From a virus: a DNA stretch of 21,343 nt. A model generated the notes under the pieces. The model made no database searches, was not told the origin of the DNA, and saw nothing but the letters and a program-made list of their open reading frames with translations. How positions within the stretch are numbered: the first letter of the stretch is position 1; the number at the start of each line of letters is the position of its first letter. The stretch is taken from positions 1-21,343 of the IMG/VR virus record IMGVR_UViG_3300042369_000673. One strand, 5' to 3'. Of this stretch, positions 1 to 7,302 are shown one piece after another. The position numbers and the translations under genes are program-made.

Positions 1-957
1 TATAATTGCATTAGTATTTGTAAGACCATCTGAATAACTTCGAGCTGTAGCACCTATTGCAATAGTTTGAAATGCTGGTATTGTCCAAGGTAAACTTGGA
101 GTTAAATTAGTCAAACTTGCAACAAGTGCTTTATTAACTCCGCTATCATTAAATACTGCAACAACTATTCCCCCACCAATCAAAGCTCCTATCTCTGTAC
201 CACCACCACCGCCACCACTTGCGTTTATTGTAACTACTCCTGTACCACCCGCAGGAGATATTGTAACATTTGTTCCTGCAACAATTTGTGTTACTGCTCC
301 TGCTGCTCCTGAAGCGGTTATTGTTTGGTTAGGAAAAGTTCCTGTAATACTTATGTTCGTCCCTGCAACTAAACTTGGTGTTGCTGTGCCTGTACCACCA
401 TTCGCAAGTGCTACAATTCCTGTGACGTTACTTGCCGTTCCTGTTGTGTTTTGGTTAAGTGTAGGAATATCTGCGCTTACAATCGCTCTAAATGTTGGTA
501 CTCCTGCCGTTCCATCAGGTGCTGCTAAAATATTATTTGCAGTTTTTGACGCATACGGATTTTGAGTGTCTCCATAATTTGAATCTAAACTAATAACAGG
601 TGTTGTAGTTCCTGTTGCGACTACAGGTGTTGTTGCTGAAACTGAAGATACACCACCGGTTATTACTAAATCGCCACTACCTAAAATCGAATTACTATTT
701 ATCGTTTTTATGTTTGTGCCACTTACTAAAGTAGGTTGTACTGTTAAGTCACCGCTACCTAATATTGTAGTTGAATTAATGGTCTTTATGTTAGTACCAC
801 TTATTAAAGTGTTTTGCTTTGAACCTATAATATTTGCACCTGTAACCGACTTTGTTACATAACCACCTGCTCCGTCACTTTCACTAATTTCTACTAAATC
901 AGTATTTGCTATTGCCGTTCCTTTTGCGGTTAATTGACTAATTTTTATATCTGCCAT
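1..957 (-). CDS. Tail fibre / receptor-binding protein, 3' end outside window
   Basis: The reading frame stays open for 319 codons from the ATG at 957 to the left edge, so the C-terminus is missing. The N-terminus (MADIKISQLTA) resembles the virion-attachment start of many phage fibres. Residues 52-71 and 78-97 are two copies of a 20-residue repeat built on SGTNIKTIN and ILGSGDL. Residues 183-190 carry the common fibre motif ALANGGTG, and VAGTN occurs at about 197 and 226. A glycine hinge (248-253) leads to a domain starting GGGIVVAVFNDSG and continuing with TIAIGATARS and NTNAII, which resembles the DUF1566-like C-terminal domains of Bacteroidota phage fibres. The low-complexity G/T/S/N composition fits a trimeric beta-structured fibre. 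It starts 3 bases after the preceding stop. Fibre role is well supported; the receptor cannot be read from sequence. Confidence 0.8.
   Translation of the reverse strand, partial: MADIKISQLTAKGTAIANTDLVEISESDGAGGYVTKSVTGANIIGSKQNTLISGTNIKTINSTTILGSGDLTVQPTLVSGTNIKTINSNSILGSGDLVITGGVSSVSATTPVVATGTTTPVISLDSNYGDTQNPYASKTANNILAAPDGTAGVPTFRAIVSADIPTLNQNTTGTASNVTGIVALANGGTGTATPSLVAGTNISITGTFPNQTITASGAAGAVTQIVAGTNVTISPAGGTGVVTINASGGGGGGTEIGALIGGGIVVAVFNDSGVNKALVASLTNLTPSLPWTIPAFQTIAIGATARSYSDGLTNTNAII
667..804 (-). repeat. Two tandem 20-residue coding repeats in the tail fibre gene
   Basis: The translated units at residues 52-71 and 78-97 share SGTNIKTIN, then ILGSGDL, separated by six residues. The nucleotide copies differ at many third-codon positions, so the protein repeat is conserved while the DNA has diverged. 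This suggests an old duplication kept for structure. Confidence 0.75.
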
Positions 958-960
958 AAT

Positions 961-1200
961 TTATTGTGTTACTCTGTTATCGTTATTTTCTGTTATTCTT
1001 TGGTCGCTTATTTCTGTTATTCTGTATGCGCTTGGTATAATTATTGGAATCGCAGTACCGTCAATAACGCCTATTCCTTGTGCGTGTAAACTTCCGTTAC
1101 AACACTTTACAGAATATCTTTTTCCGTCTTTACATAGACAACCACGTTGACCACCTTTTGGACTTGTTCTTGAAGGTAAAGAACCCCAACTACTTCCCAT
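961..1200 (-). CDS. Small cysteine-motif protein with RITE repeats, unknown function
   Basis: This encodes 79 residues. The first half is basic and cysteine-rich: PSRTSPKGG, then C21-L-C23 and C33-C34, ending in QGIG near residue 44. I recall this kind of small CxC...CC protein recurring beside fibre and head genes of Bacteroidota phages, but know no function. The last 20 residues contain three spaced copies of R-[IV]-T-[EQ] (YRITE, QRITE, NRVTQ), each about 8 residues apart, which could form short beta strands. The stop lies 3 bases before the fibre start and the ATG overlaps the small upstream frame at 1190-1276. Position suggests a minor virion component. Four cysteines might bind zinc or form disulphides; that is inference. 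Confidence 0.6.
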   Translation of the reverse strand: MGSSWGSLPSRTSPKGGQRGCLCKDGKRYSVKCCNGSLHAQGIGVIDGTAIPIIIPSAYRITEISDQRITENNDNRVTQ

Positions 1201-1276
1201 TTTTTATAGTATTTAAGTAAGTCTTTAACTTTACGATATTGACTTCTTTAGGTTTGTATGTTCTTAAATGTACCAT
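1190..1276 (-). CDS. Possible 28-residue protein bridging two genes
   Basis: A short frame begins at the ATG at 1276, reads MVHLRTYKPKEVN and continues to a TAG at 1190. It overlaps the end of the gene at 1264-1764 by 13 bases and the start of the gene at 961-1200 by 11 bases. It therefore fills the only gap here of more than about 50 bases. It is lysine-rich, with no membrane segment. The overlapping arrangement matches the packing of this operon and supports translation, but the frame is short enough to be chance. Confidence 0.45.
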   Translation of the reverse strand: MVHLRTYKPKEVNIVKLKTYLNTIKNGK

Positions 1277-1764
1277 CCTGTGTAATTGTTGTTTGTATCA
1301 GGAAACATATCACTTGTTGAATTCGTATTGTATTCTGGAAACAAACTTGTGTTGTTGCTTATGTAGTCAATAAAACGTTGTGTGTAGTGTTGTGATATTT
1401 GTGTTTCCTTTTCAATTAAAAAGTCTATTTCGTTTTTTTCTACGCTTGTGCTATTTTCGGAATTGTGTTTGTAAACTCCTTTGTTTGAAATCGTATAAGC
1501 TGCAAACGGCAAATAATACTTCATTGCCAAGTGAATAAGCATCGGCTTTAAATAAGTCGTTGTAAGCGTTAAATAATTTCCGCTTAATGTATTTGCTATG
1601 ATGTCCGCTTTTATCTTGTCTAATAGCTTTGTTCCTGTGAAATTTTGCAAGTCTGTATCTTGTGCTATCTTTATGTATTGAATAAAATTGTCCGTGTCAA
1701 CGTTTCCGTTTAACGAAGTGAATTTTACAAGGTCTTGTCGTGTAACTAAAAGTGCGTCTGCCAT
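1264..1764 (-). CDS. Head-completion / head-tail connector-like protein
   Basis: This encodes 166 residues, starting ADALLVTRQDLVKFTSLNGN. Its mostly helical core contains IQYIKIAQDTD, YLKPMLIHLAMKYYLPF and QHYTQRFIDYI. The C-terminus is rich in Asn, Ser and Thr. Length, helical character and position directly after the portal fit the adaptor/connector proteins that sit under the portal (gp6/gp15-like), and I recall similar sequences in many Bacteroidota phages annotated only as conserved phage proteins. The start overlaps the portal stop as TAATG, suggesting coupled translation. The connector role comes mainly from position; no catalytic motif is visible. Confidence 0.6.
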   Translation of the reverse strand: MADALLVTRQDLVKFTSLNGNVDTDNFIQYIKIAQDTDLQNFTGTKLLDKIKADIIANTLSGNYLTLTTTYLKPMLIHLAMKYYLPFAAYTISNKGVYKHNSENSTSVEKNEIDFLIEKETQISQHYTQRFIDYISNNTSLFPEYNTNSTSDMFPDTNNNYTGWYI

Positions 1765-3518
1765 TAATTCTCTTTTTTATTTGTAGGTAAAAACCCTTTG
1801 TTCGGCATATCAATTGGACGTGTTGCAACTAAACTTGGGTTTGTAATTACATAACCAAATTTAGCGGCTTTTGCTTGTGCCAATTTCTTTGTGTTTTCGG
1901 TTATGTTTAACCCTGTGCCTTCAAAAACTGCGTAAACTTGTTTATTCCAACGATGATGACAAGCGCCACCGCCTTTGTATAACCAAATTGAATAAGTATC
2001 AGCACCTTTTGCACCCCAACCTGCGTTAACAACTTGTGTACTCATATTTAAAATGTCTTCTTTTCTATAAATCTTGTTTGCTAAAACCATTTGTGTACAA
2101 AATTCACGTCTGTTTTTTGTCGTTTCGCCTTCGTATTTATAACGAACAACAAACTTTACTCCGTCAATAGTTTTGTCTTGTTTACTTGTTATGTTTGGTC
2201 TTGCGTCTCCTGTACTAACTAAATTAACAATTTTGCTTAATAAACTTTGTTTTGGTTCACTACTCAATAAATCGTTTTCTTTATCGTCATTTTCGTAGTC
2301 AACTTCTTTTTCGTCTATAAGCAACCAATTGTCTTGTGGTTCTTCGCCTAAATCAATTAATTTATTTGTGTGTGAACTTAATTCCGTTCCTGTTTCTTCT
2401 GCAACTTGTTCTTCTGTTTGCGTGTTTTCCAAATCTGTAAACTCTAAAGGTTGTAAAGTCTTGAAAAATAACTTTAATGCAATTCCGTTAAATGCTAAAA
2501 TGCTATCAAAAGCGTCTAATAGTTCTTCTTGGAATGGTCTTATAACCATATTGTCAAAAAGTACCGAACTATTTTTTAACTCGTCTGCGTTACTTGAAAA
2601 GCCATTTGTTGAAGCAACTCCAAAAAGTAAAGGCGAAGTAACGTTATGTCCTAACATAATTTTGCGTAAACATTCTTCGCTTAAATAAGTGTAGTGTTCT
2701 GGAGCGTCATTTAGTGGTATGTCTTCAACCGTTGTTTTGCTTTCTGCGTTGTTGTTAAAAGCAACAATTACTTTTTGTCCACGTGAACCTGTTAGTTTGC
2801 TTAATACTTTGTTTGAAATAATACTTTGTTGTTCATCCGTTGGTATTCCGTTGTTAAAATTTACAACTTTAGTACCGCTAAATCCGTTTTGAACTTCGTT
2901 AATTAAATAGTCTGCAACTTCTTCTTCAAGTAGTGTGTAAGGTAACGCCCCTTGATAGTCAGGATATGCGTAATATTTCATCCCTACTGAATAAGGTTTA
3001 GAAAATAAAATTTCTACTTTTTCTTTTGAATATCCAAAAGCGTTAAATCTAATCGGCGCATATTTTTTAGTATCGTCCCAATTGTCGCTGTAATAATATC
3101 CTGTTATGTTTCCGTCTTTATCGCATTTTTCAGCTCGTAATAAATTAACCGGAATATGATACGCTTTTAATATTTTGTCGTGCTTGTCGTTGTAGTGTAC
3201 TTGAACGGCAAATTGTCCAAACATTTTACGGTCTAAAACCATTTTTCGCACGTCTTCTTTGTTAAATAAAGACATCATTTGTGCGTACTCGTTCGGCTTT
3301 TTATTAGCGTCTAATGCACTTAAACCTTTTCCGTAAATTAATCGTGCTACGTTGTTTATAATAGCGTTGTTCGTTGTTGAATTACTATATCTATCAATTA
3401 AGAATTGAAAGTATTGGTCGCCTTCTTCAGTTAAAAAGTCAACCCAATTTTCTCGGTTAGTTTCCGAAATAACAGGTGAAGTGTAAGCCGACAAATTTAA
3501 AACGTGTATATTACTCAT
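1764..3518 (-). CDS. Portal protein with C-terminal MuF-like domain
   Basis: This encodes 584 residues. About 1-360 resembles phage portal proteins, which form the dodecameric DNA channel at one capsid vertex: an N-terminal helical region, the segment RKMVLDRKMFGQFAVQVHYN (91-110), a central stretch with LEEEVADYL, and SPLLFG(VA) near 295-302. An acidic linker (about 361-440) with many E, D and Q follows. The last 140 residues form a separate domain with RYKYEG, REFC (Cys474), a KEDILNM helix and ACHHRW (519-524). That spacing resembles the C-terminal domain of MuF/SPP1 gp7 minor head proteins. No separate MuF gene is seen. The ATG overlaps the upstream stop by 8 bases and the stop overlaps the next start as TAATG. 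Portal assignment is fairly sure, the MuF link less so. Confidence 0.8.
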   Translation of the reverse strand: MSNIHVLNLSAYTSPVISETNRENWVDFLTEEGDQYFQFLIDRYSNSTTNNAIINNVARLIYGKGLSALDANKKPNEYAQMMSLFNKEDVRKMVLDRKMFGQFAVQVHYNDKHDKILKAYHIPVNLLRAEKCDKDGNITGYYYSDNWDDTKKYAPIRFNAFGYSKEKVEILFSKPYSVGMKYYAYPDYQGALPYTLLEEEVADYLINEVQNGFSGTKVVNFNNGIPTDEQQSIISNKVLSKLTGSRGQKVIVAFNNNAESKTTVEDIPLNDAPEHYTYLSEECLRKIMLGHNVTSPLLFGVASTNGFSSNADELKNSSVLFDNMVIRPFQEELLDAFDSILAFNGIALKLFFKTLQPLEFTDLENTQTEEQVAEETGTELSSHTNKLIDLGEEPQDNWLLIDEKEVDYENDDKENDLLSSEPKQSLLSKIVNLVSTGDARPNITSKQDKTIDGVKFVVRYKYEGETTKNRREFCTQMVLANKIYRKEDILNMSTQVVNAGWGAKGADTYSIWLYKGGGACHHRWNKQVYAVFEGTGLNITENTKKLAQAKAAKFGYVITNPSLVATRPIDMPNKGFLPTNKKEN

Positions 3519-3843
3519 AAACTATAAAATCATTTGTTGTGGAATTAGAAACATATTGGTTATTGTTAACCGAGAATGTAACTAAAGGTTGTGCTGTGCA
3601 AAATATTCTATCCTTGTAAATTATGTTAGTTCCGTATTTTAAAACTAATGTATAGGTGTGTCCTTCTATTAAAGCGTAAGTTGCTGTTATTGTATAAATA
3701 TAATCACCTACTGTTTTTGAAGCAATTGTAATTGTAGTAGTAACGTTTGTTTGTTCGTCTGTTATTTCCATAACGTTAAACGTGTTGTCTCGTGGAATAC
3801 AACTAAACGTTTGCGGTGATGTAGAAGGTGTTAATACTATCAT
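3511..3843 (-). CDS. Conserved small beta-rich virion protein, unknown role
   Basis: This encodes 110 residues, starting MIVLTPSTSPQTFSCIPRD. Alternating polar and hydrophobic residues with many T, V, I and Y (for example TTTITIASKTVGDYIYTITATY) predict a small beta-sandwich. There is no signal peptide, helix bundle or catalytic motif. It lies between the tail-tube gene and the portal gene, directly after a terminator hairpin, and overlaps the portal start by 8 bases. A head-tail joining, tail-tube accessory or decoration role is possible from position and fold, but nothing in the sequence decides among them. Confidence 0.55.
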   Translation of the reverse strand: MIVLTPSTSPQTFSCIPRDNTFNVMEITDEQTNVTTTITIASKTVGDYIYTITATYALIEGHTYTLVLKYGTNIIYKDRIFCTAQPLVTFSVNNNQYVSNSTTNDFIVYE

Positions 3844-3886
3844 ATAGTTATAATTAAAAATTCGTTTTTTTGTTCTTTTTTAAGAC

Positions 3887-3917
3887 AAAAAAAAAGCCGA
3901 ACATTAAGAACGGCTTT
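3887..3917 (-). terminator. Intrinsic terminator after the tail-tube gene
   Basis: On the minus strand a 7-bp stem (AAAGCCG with CGGCTTT) encloses an 11-base loop and runs into nine consecutive T. It sits about 20 bases beyond the stop at 3938 and before the gene starting at 3843, which has no recognisable promoter. Read-through is therefore needed for the portal operon, so this probably reduces rather than ends transcription. Confidence 0.8.
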
Positions 3918-3937
3918 AAAAATAATTTTTTTAAGTG

Positions 3938-4516
3938 TTAAGAAATAACTAATGTTCCCCCTGTAAATACTTTTCCTGCACCTACTAAATCAATATCAGC
4001 ATAAGGTGAAGCAACATTTAAGAAATTTGCATTAATTGGCTCTTGTCCAACCAATGTCAAAGTAAAACCGTTAAGGTCACCCATTGCAGTACCGTTTGAA
4101 ATAAGTGCTGTTGTTACATCCATTCCGTGATTAAGTCCTGCTAAAAAGAAATTGTTAGCGTTTGTTTTAATTACTACGTGTGGACGTCCCCAAGCAAGTA
4201 ATTTCATTTGCTTTGCTGTTGTTGCATCTAAACCTTTAATTGTAAAAGTCAAAGTTTGTTCTACAAATGTAGTTCCGTTTTCACGTGAACTTGTAATTGT
4301 TTGCTCAAAACTATTTGCGCCTTTCAAGTCATACTTGTACAAACTCATAGTTCCTGCAATAGTTTTAATTTGGTCAGTTATGTCTGGGTTTGCAGGTGAA
4401 ACTCCATCATAAGTAATTGCGCCTAAATCTCCGTAGTTAATAAAGTAAATTGACTTTATACCGCCTACAAATTCTTTACAAACTTCAGCTCTACCGTGTG
4501 TTAATAAACAAGCCAT
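3938..4516 (-). CDS. Probable major tail (tube) protein
   Basis: This encodes 192 residues, starting MACLLTHGRAEVCKEFVGG and followed by SIYFINYGDLG. The centre (TITSSRENGTTFVEQTLTFT) is a beta-hairpin pattern typical of tail-tube proteins, followed by a helix (ATTAKQMKLLAWGRP) and more strands. Length and predicted fold fit the gpV/Hcp-like tube fold, which stacks as hexameric rings around the tape measure. It lies directly after the major capsid gene, and both are flanked by hairpins, the arrangement expected for the two most abundant virion proteins. A capsid-associated protein is the main alternative. Neither Cys has an obvious function. Confidence 0.65.
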   Translation of the reverse strand: MACLLTHGRAEVCKEFVGGIKSIYFINYGDLGAITYDGVSPANPDITDQIKTIAGTMSLYKYDLKGANSFEQTITSSRENGTTFVEQTLTFTIKGLDATTAKQMKLLAWGRPHVVIKTNANNFFLAGLNHGMDVTTALISNGTAMGDLNGFTLTLVGQEPINANFLNVASPYADIDLVGAGKVFTGGTLVIS

Positions 4517-4547
4517 CTCGTTTTTTGTTTTTAAATGTGAATAAAAT

Positions 4548-4573
4548 AAAGCGGAACTTTTACATCCCGCTTT
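4548..4573 (-). terminator. Hairpin between capsid and tail-tube genes
   Basis: A 7-bp stem (AAAGCGG with CCGCTTT) with a 12-base loop is followed on the minus strand by TTTATTTTATT. It begins 11 bases after the capsid stop. The U-tract is interrupted, so it is likely a partial terminator or a 3' hairpin that protects capsid mRNA. It also has a T-run on the plus side and could work in both directions. Confidence 0.65.
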
Positions 4574-4583
4574 TTATTTAATG

Positions 4584-5516
4584 TTACGCTCCGTAAGTTA
4601 CTGCGTCTGAAGCAAAACCAATTTCAACACCTGCGTTGTAACGTAAAACTATACGTACATTTTGCGAACCGTCAATATCAGCCATATCAATTACTTTAAC
4701 TTCGTTTTGGTCGTTTAACAAACCACAACCGAAATACAAGTTATCTACTGTTGTTGCAATCATATTGTCAGCACCAAGTCCGTTAGCCATAAAAACAGGA
4801 ATACCGTCAAATGAAAGACTTCCGTTTGTGTACCATTGTGTACCCTGTGCGTTAACTCCGTTTGCTCCTAAACCTGAAGCACCAAAACCACCCAATGCAC
4901 GAACGTACAATTTAGCAATTTTTTGAGAAACATACAATCTCAATCCTTCGTTTCCGTAAAGTGTTGCAGGAATTAAATCTACAACTCTACCCATTTCAGA
5001 AATAACGTTTGCCGCTGTTAAAGACGCACCTGTTAAAGGTGTACCTACTGCTGGTGCTGAACCTGCGATTAGTTTCGCTTTAAGTCCTAAATAAGAACCA
5101 CTTGTTGCTGTTCCGCTCCATATTGCAGTTTCTGTTGCCGCTGCTACTTTTTCAGCAACGTGTGCAATTAAGAAATCACTAAATGTTTTAGGTAAAGTTC
5201 TGAAACCAGAATAACCCATTTCTGCTGTTTGCCAAGTTTGGAACAAATCTTTTTTACAAAGCTCAAGGTTAACTTGAAGTTCTTTTGTTGTTAAAACGCT
5301 TTCAGTTAGTGTAACGTCTCCTGTGTTTGTAAATGCACAAGAAGCATCTACTACGATTGAACCTGTTGCTACTTTTTGAATTACTTGTTTGTAAGCTACG
5401 TTCGGAAGTATTGTTACTCCACCTTGCTCTAATGTTGGTGCGCTTAATAAAGCTGCTGCGATGTACTTACCGGCAAATTCTCCTGCGTAAGTAGTACCTG
5501 TTGTTACTAATGCCAT
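4584..5516 (-). CDS. Major capsid protein, HK97-like
   Basis: This encodes 310 residues. The N-terminus (MALVTTGTTYAGEFAGKY) is followed by KDLFQTWQTAEMGYSG near 90-104 and a long helix-forming stretch (SDFLIAHVAEKVAAATETAIW) matching the spine helix of HK97-fold capsid proteins. GNEGLRLYVS and the Ala/Gly-rich section VRALGGFGASGLGANG follow, then SLSFDGIPVFMANG, the usual C-terminal A-domain pattern in which target loops are described. It ends NAGVEIGFASDAVTYGA. Its place after protease and scaffold-like genes, the bracketing hairpin and the high use of frequent codons fit a very abundant structural protein. No N-terminal delta domain is obvious, which agrees with a separate scaffold gene upstream. 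The short A-rich leader has no promoter match. Confidence 0.85.
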   Translation of the reverse strand: MALVTTGTTYAGEFAGKYIAAALLSAPTLEQGGVTILPNVAYKQVIQKVATGSIVVDASCAFTNTGDVTLTESVLTTKELQVNLELCKKDLFQTWQTAEMGYSGFRTLPKTFSDFLIAHVAEKVAAATETAIWSGTATSGSYLGLKAKLIAGSAPAVGTPLTGASLTAANVISEMGRVVDLIPATLYGNEGLRLYVSQKIAKLYVRALGGFGASGLGANGVNAQGTQWYTNGSLSFDGIPVFMANGLGADNMIATTVDNLYFGCGLLNDQNEVKVIDMADIDGSQNVRIVLRYNAGVEIGFASDAVTYGA

Positions 5517-5543
5517 TTTTTAATTTTTTTAAATTGTTAATAC

Positions 5544-6128
5544 TTATTTTAAATTACTTATTTTTTCTAAAATTGAGTCCATCGTTGTGCGTGGTCTCTT
5601 TGAACCATATTGAAAATGTTCAACTTCGTTCTTGTTTTCAGGGTTAAAAGAAATTGGCTTAACGTCTGCAAGTTCGGTTACTTCAGTTGTAACTTCGTTA
5701 ACTTTAGATAGGTTTTCTAATTTCGCTTTTAACTCGATATTTTCTGTTTTTAATTGTTCTATTTCTGCAAAGAACGTTTCTTTAACTATGCTTTCTACTG
5801 TCTTCTTTGCTGTTGGTGTTGCTTCCGCTTCAACTTCAACTTCTACTTCTGGTGCTTCTTCTTCAACAACTTCTTCTTCAGTTGCAACTTCTTTTATTTC
5901 TAAAATAATACCTTCAACTTCTACTACTAAAATTCTTCCGTCTTCTAATTCGTATTCTCCAATTGGAACAGGAATTTTTTGTTCGTCTTCCGTTACAATA
6001 AAAACTTCTTTGTCAGTTTCAAAAGTGTCGGCTTCAAAAATTGTTATTCCGTCCATTAATTTCATTGTTTCCAATTTCACTTCCATTCCAAGTAAAGTTT
6101 TGATTTGATTAATTACGCTTGTTTTCAT
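5544..6128 (-). CDS. Probable capsid scaffolding protein
   Basis: This encodes 194 residues. The N-terminal 80 residues are beta-like and contain GEYELEDGRILVVEVEG. A strongly acidic low-complexity linker rich in E and V (about 80-105) follows, then a coiled coil (about 110-145, with FFAEIEQLKTENIELKAKL) and a polar C-terminal tail with basic residues (GSKRPRT). A small folded head, acidic linker, coiled coil and basic tail directly upstream of the major capsid gene is the typical layout of scaffolds, which guide procapsid assembly and are removed by the head protease. The XkdF-like protease is encoded two to three genes upstream. Scaffold role is inferred from layout, not from sequence identity. 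Confidence 0.65.
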   Translation of the reverse strand: MKTSVINQIKTLLGMEVKLETMKLMDGITIFEADTFETDKEVFIVTEDEQKIPVPIGEYELEDGRILVVEVEGIILEIKEVATEEEVVEEEAPEVEVEVEAEATPTAKKTVESIVKETFFAEIEQLKTENIELKAKLENLSKVNEVTTEVTELADVKPISFNPENKNEVEHFQYGSKRPRTTMDSILEKISNLK

Positions 6129-6137
6129 ATTTGTGTT

Positions 6138-6515
6138 TTATTTAATTAATTTAGTTTGATTACTAATTTTAACAATAAGTTTATCCGCCAATGTATTTAT
6201 TTCGTTATATTTTTTAATAAATGGAGAAGGGTCTAAACCTAAATCTTTAGCTAATTTTGAATCTTTATCTACTTGTGCTTTTGCTAAATCTTGTATTTCA
6301 GATAAATCTAATGAATAACCTATTAAATCACTTTTAGCAATTTTAACTCTTTGTAAGGCTTCTTCAAATACTTTTGATGTAGATTGAAAAGAAACATCTT
6401 TTGCTTTTACTCTTGATAATAAATTATCAAAATCATTTAAACCTAAATTAACTTCGTGTTTTGCTAATTCCGTTTTATCGGATAACCTATCGTAAACTTT
6501 TTGTAGTGTGTTCAT
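6138..6515 (-). CDS. Small all-helical protein of the head region, unknown
   Basis: This encodes 125 residues, nearly all predicted helix, with charged heptad-like patterns (EEALQRVKIAKSDL, LAKAQVDKDSKLAKDL, ADKLIVKISNQTKLIK). There is no Cys, no membrane segment and no catalytic motif. It lies between the head protease pair and the scaffold-like gene, 9 bases before the latter. The coiled-coil character suggests a second scaffold or an internal head protein. By eye this gene is more AT-rich than its neighbours, which could mean it was acquired separately. I do not recognise a family. Confidence 0.55.
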   Translation of the reverse strand: MNTLQKVYDRLSDKTELAKHEVNLGLNDFDNLLSRVKAKDVSFQSTSKVFEEALQRVKIAKSDLIGYSLDLSEIQDLAKAQVDKDSKLAKDLGLDPSPFIKKYNEINTLADKLIVKISNQTKLIK

Positions 6516-6558
6516 ATATGTATAATTTAATTGTTTATTATTTGTTGTATTTTTAAAC

Positions 6559-6696
6559 TTAACGTCCTTGTCTTGTATAACTTTTTGTATAATTTTTACT
6601 TGACTTTAATTTGCTATTTCGTGTTTTTGCGTGTACTCCTGCACGTTTAACTTTCGGTTTTTTAAGATGAACTTTAATGTTAGTTTGCTTCGCCAT
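6559..6696 (-). CDS. Small very basic protein, unknown function
   Basis: This encodes 45 residues, starting MAKQTNIKVHLKKPKVKR; about one third are Lys or Arg, and it ends YTRQGR. It overlaps the end of the protease gene by 17 bases in another frame. The charge suggests binding to DNA or to acidic proteins, perhaps the acidic scaffold nearby. I recall short lysine-rich proteins of this kind recurring in head regions of Bacteroidota phages, always of unknown function. About 40 bases with no feature separate its stop from the next start. Confidence 0.6.
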   Translation of the reverse strand: MAKQTNIKVHLKKPKVKRAGVHAKTRNSKLKSSKNYTKSYTRQGR

Positions 6697-7264
6697 TTAA
6701 AATAATTTCTTTGATTTTGTCCATTAAAATTTGCTCGTCATTTACTAAACTCATTTCGTATTTATCTGCAAAATATCCTTCAATAGAAAATCCTTTTACT
6801 TCGCCTAATTTTACTTTGTTCCAAATTTCATCGTTGTTTACTTTCATTGAAATAACCCACGTACCTTTTGGAAAATTAAATCCGTAGTTCGTGCTTTTGT
6901 CGTTTTTTCCTTCTGTAATCCAACTTTCGACAACACTCATTCCGTCTAACTTTTGTTTGTGTTCTAAAGTTGCGTTGTTCTGGTTGCTATTCATAAAAAA
7001 CAATTCACTTGCTTTGCGTACCGTTTCTTCTGAAAAGTAAATATAGTATTCTTCGTTCTTGTCGTTCTTCCTGTAAATTTGTTTATTAGGAATTAAAGCC
7101 GCACCCATTAAAATGCGCTTTTCAGCATCTACTTCTTTTAACTCTATTTCGTGTTTTTTTAGTGCTATAAAGTCGCTTTCGATTGCAGGACTTTCTACAA
7201 CTGAAACTGCGTCTATTCCGCTTGTTTCGTCTTTTTCGTCAATTATTAATTCAACTATTCGCAT
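6680..7264 (-). CDS. XkdF-like head maturation protease
   Basis: This encodes 194 residues. The start (GIDAVSVVESPAIESDFIAL), the section ILMGAALIPNKQIYR (51-65), YYIYFSEETVRKASELF, NATLEHKQ with His102, VVESWI, and GTWVISMKV followed by VKGFSIEGYF with Ser160 form the conserved series of the phage XkdF-type serine protease family. His102 and Ser160 are good candidates for the catalytic pair. Such enzymes remove scaffold and trim head proteins once the shell is built. The position upstream of scaffold and capsid genes fits. The 38-base gap after the tape measure contains no promoter match. Confidence 0.85.
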   Translation of the reverse strand: MRIVELIIDEKDETSGIDAVSVVESPAIESDFIALKKHEIELKEVDAEKRILMGAALIPNKQIYRKNDKNEEYYIYFSEETVRKASELFFMNSNQNNATLEHKQKLDGMSVVESWITEGKNDKSTNYGFNFPKGTWVISMKVNNDEIWNKVKLGEVKGFSIEGYFADKYEMSLVNDEQILMDKIKEIILNGEAN

Positions 7265-7302
7265 AATATATTAATTAAATTATTGTTTGTTTGTTGTATT
7301 TT

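Noticed and set aside
353-565. Plus-strand open frame of 70 codons
   Set aside because: It lies opposite the fibre gene, is explained by the repetitive composition there, and has no promoter or leader; no accepted gene is on the plus strand.
2329-2688. Plus-strand open frame of 119 codons
   Set aside because: It is antisense to the portal gene. Its Ser/Asn/Cys-rich translation is what complementing Glu/Leu/Thr codons gives, and no plus-strand promoter was found.
5632-6108. Plus-strand open frame of 158 codons
   Set aside because: It mirrors the Glu/Val-rich low-complexity scaffold gene, which gives long Ser/Thr-rich antisense frames by chance.
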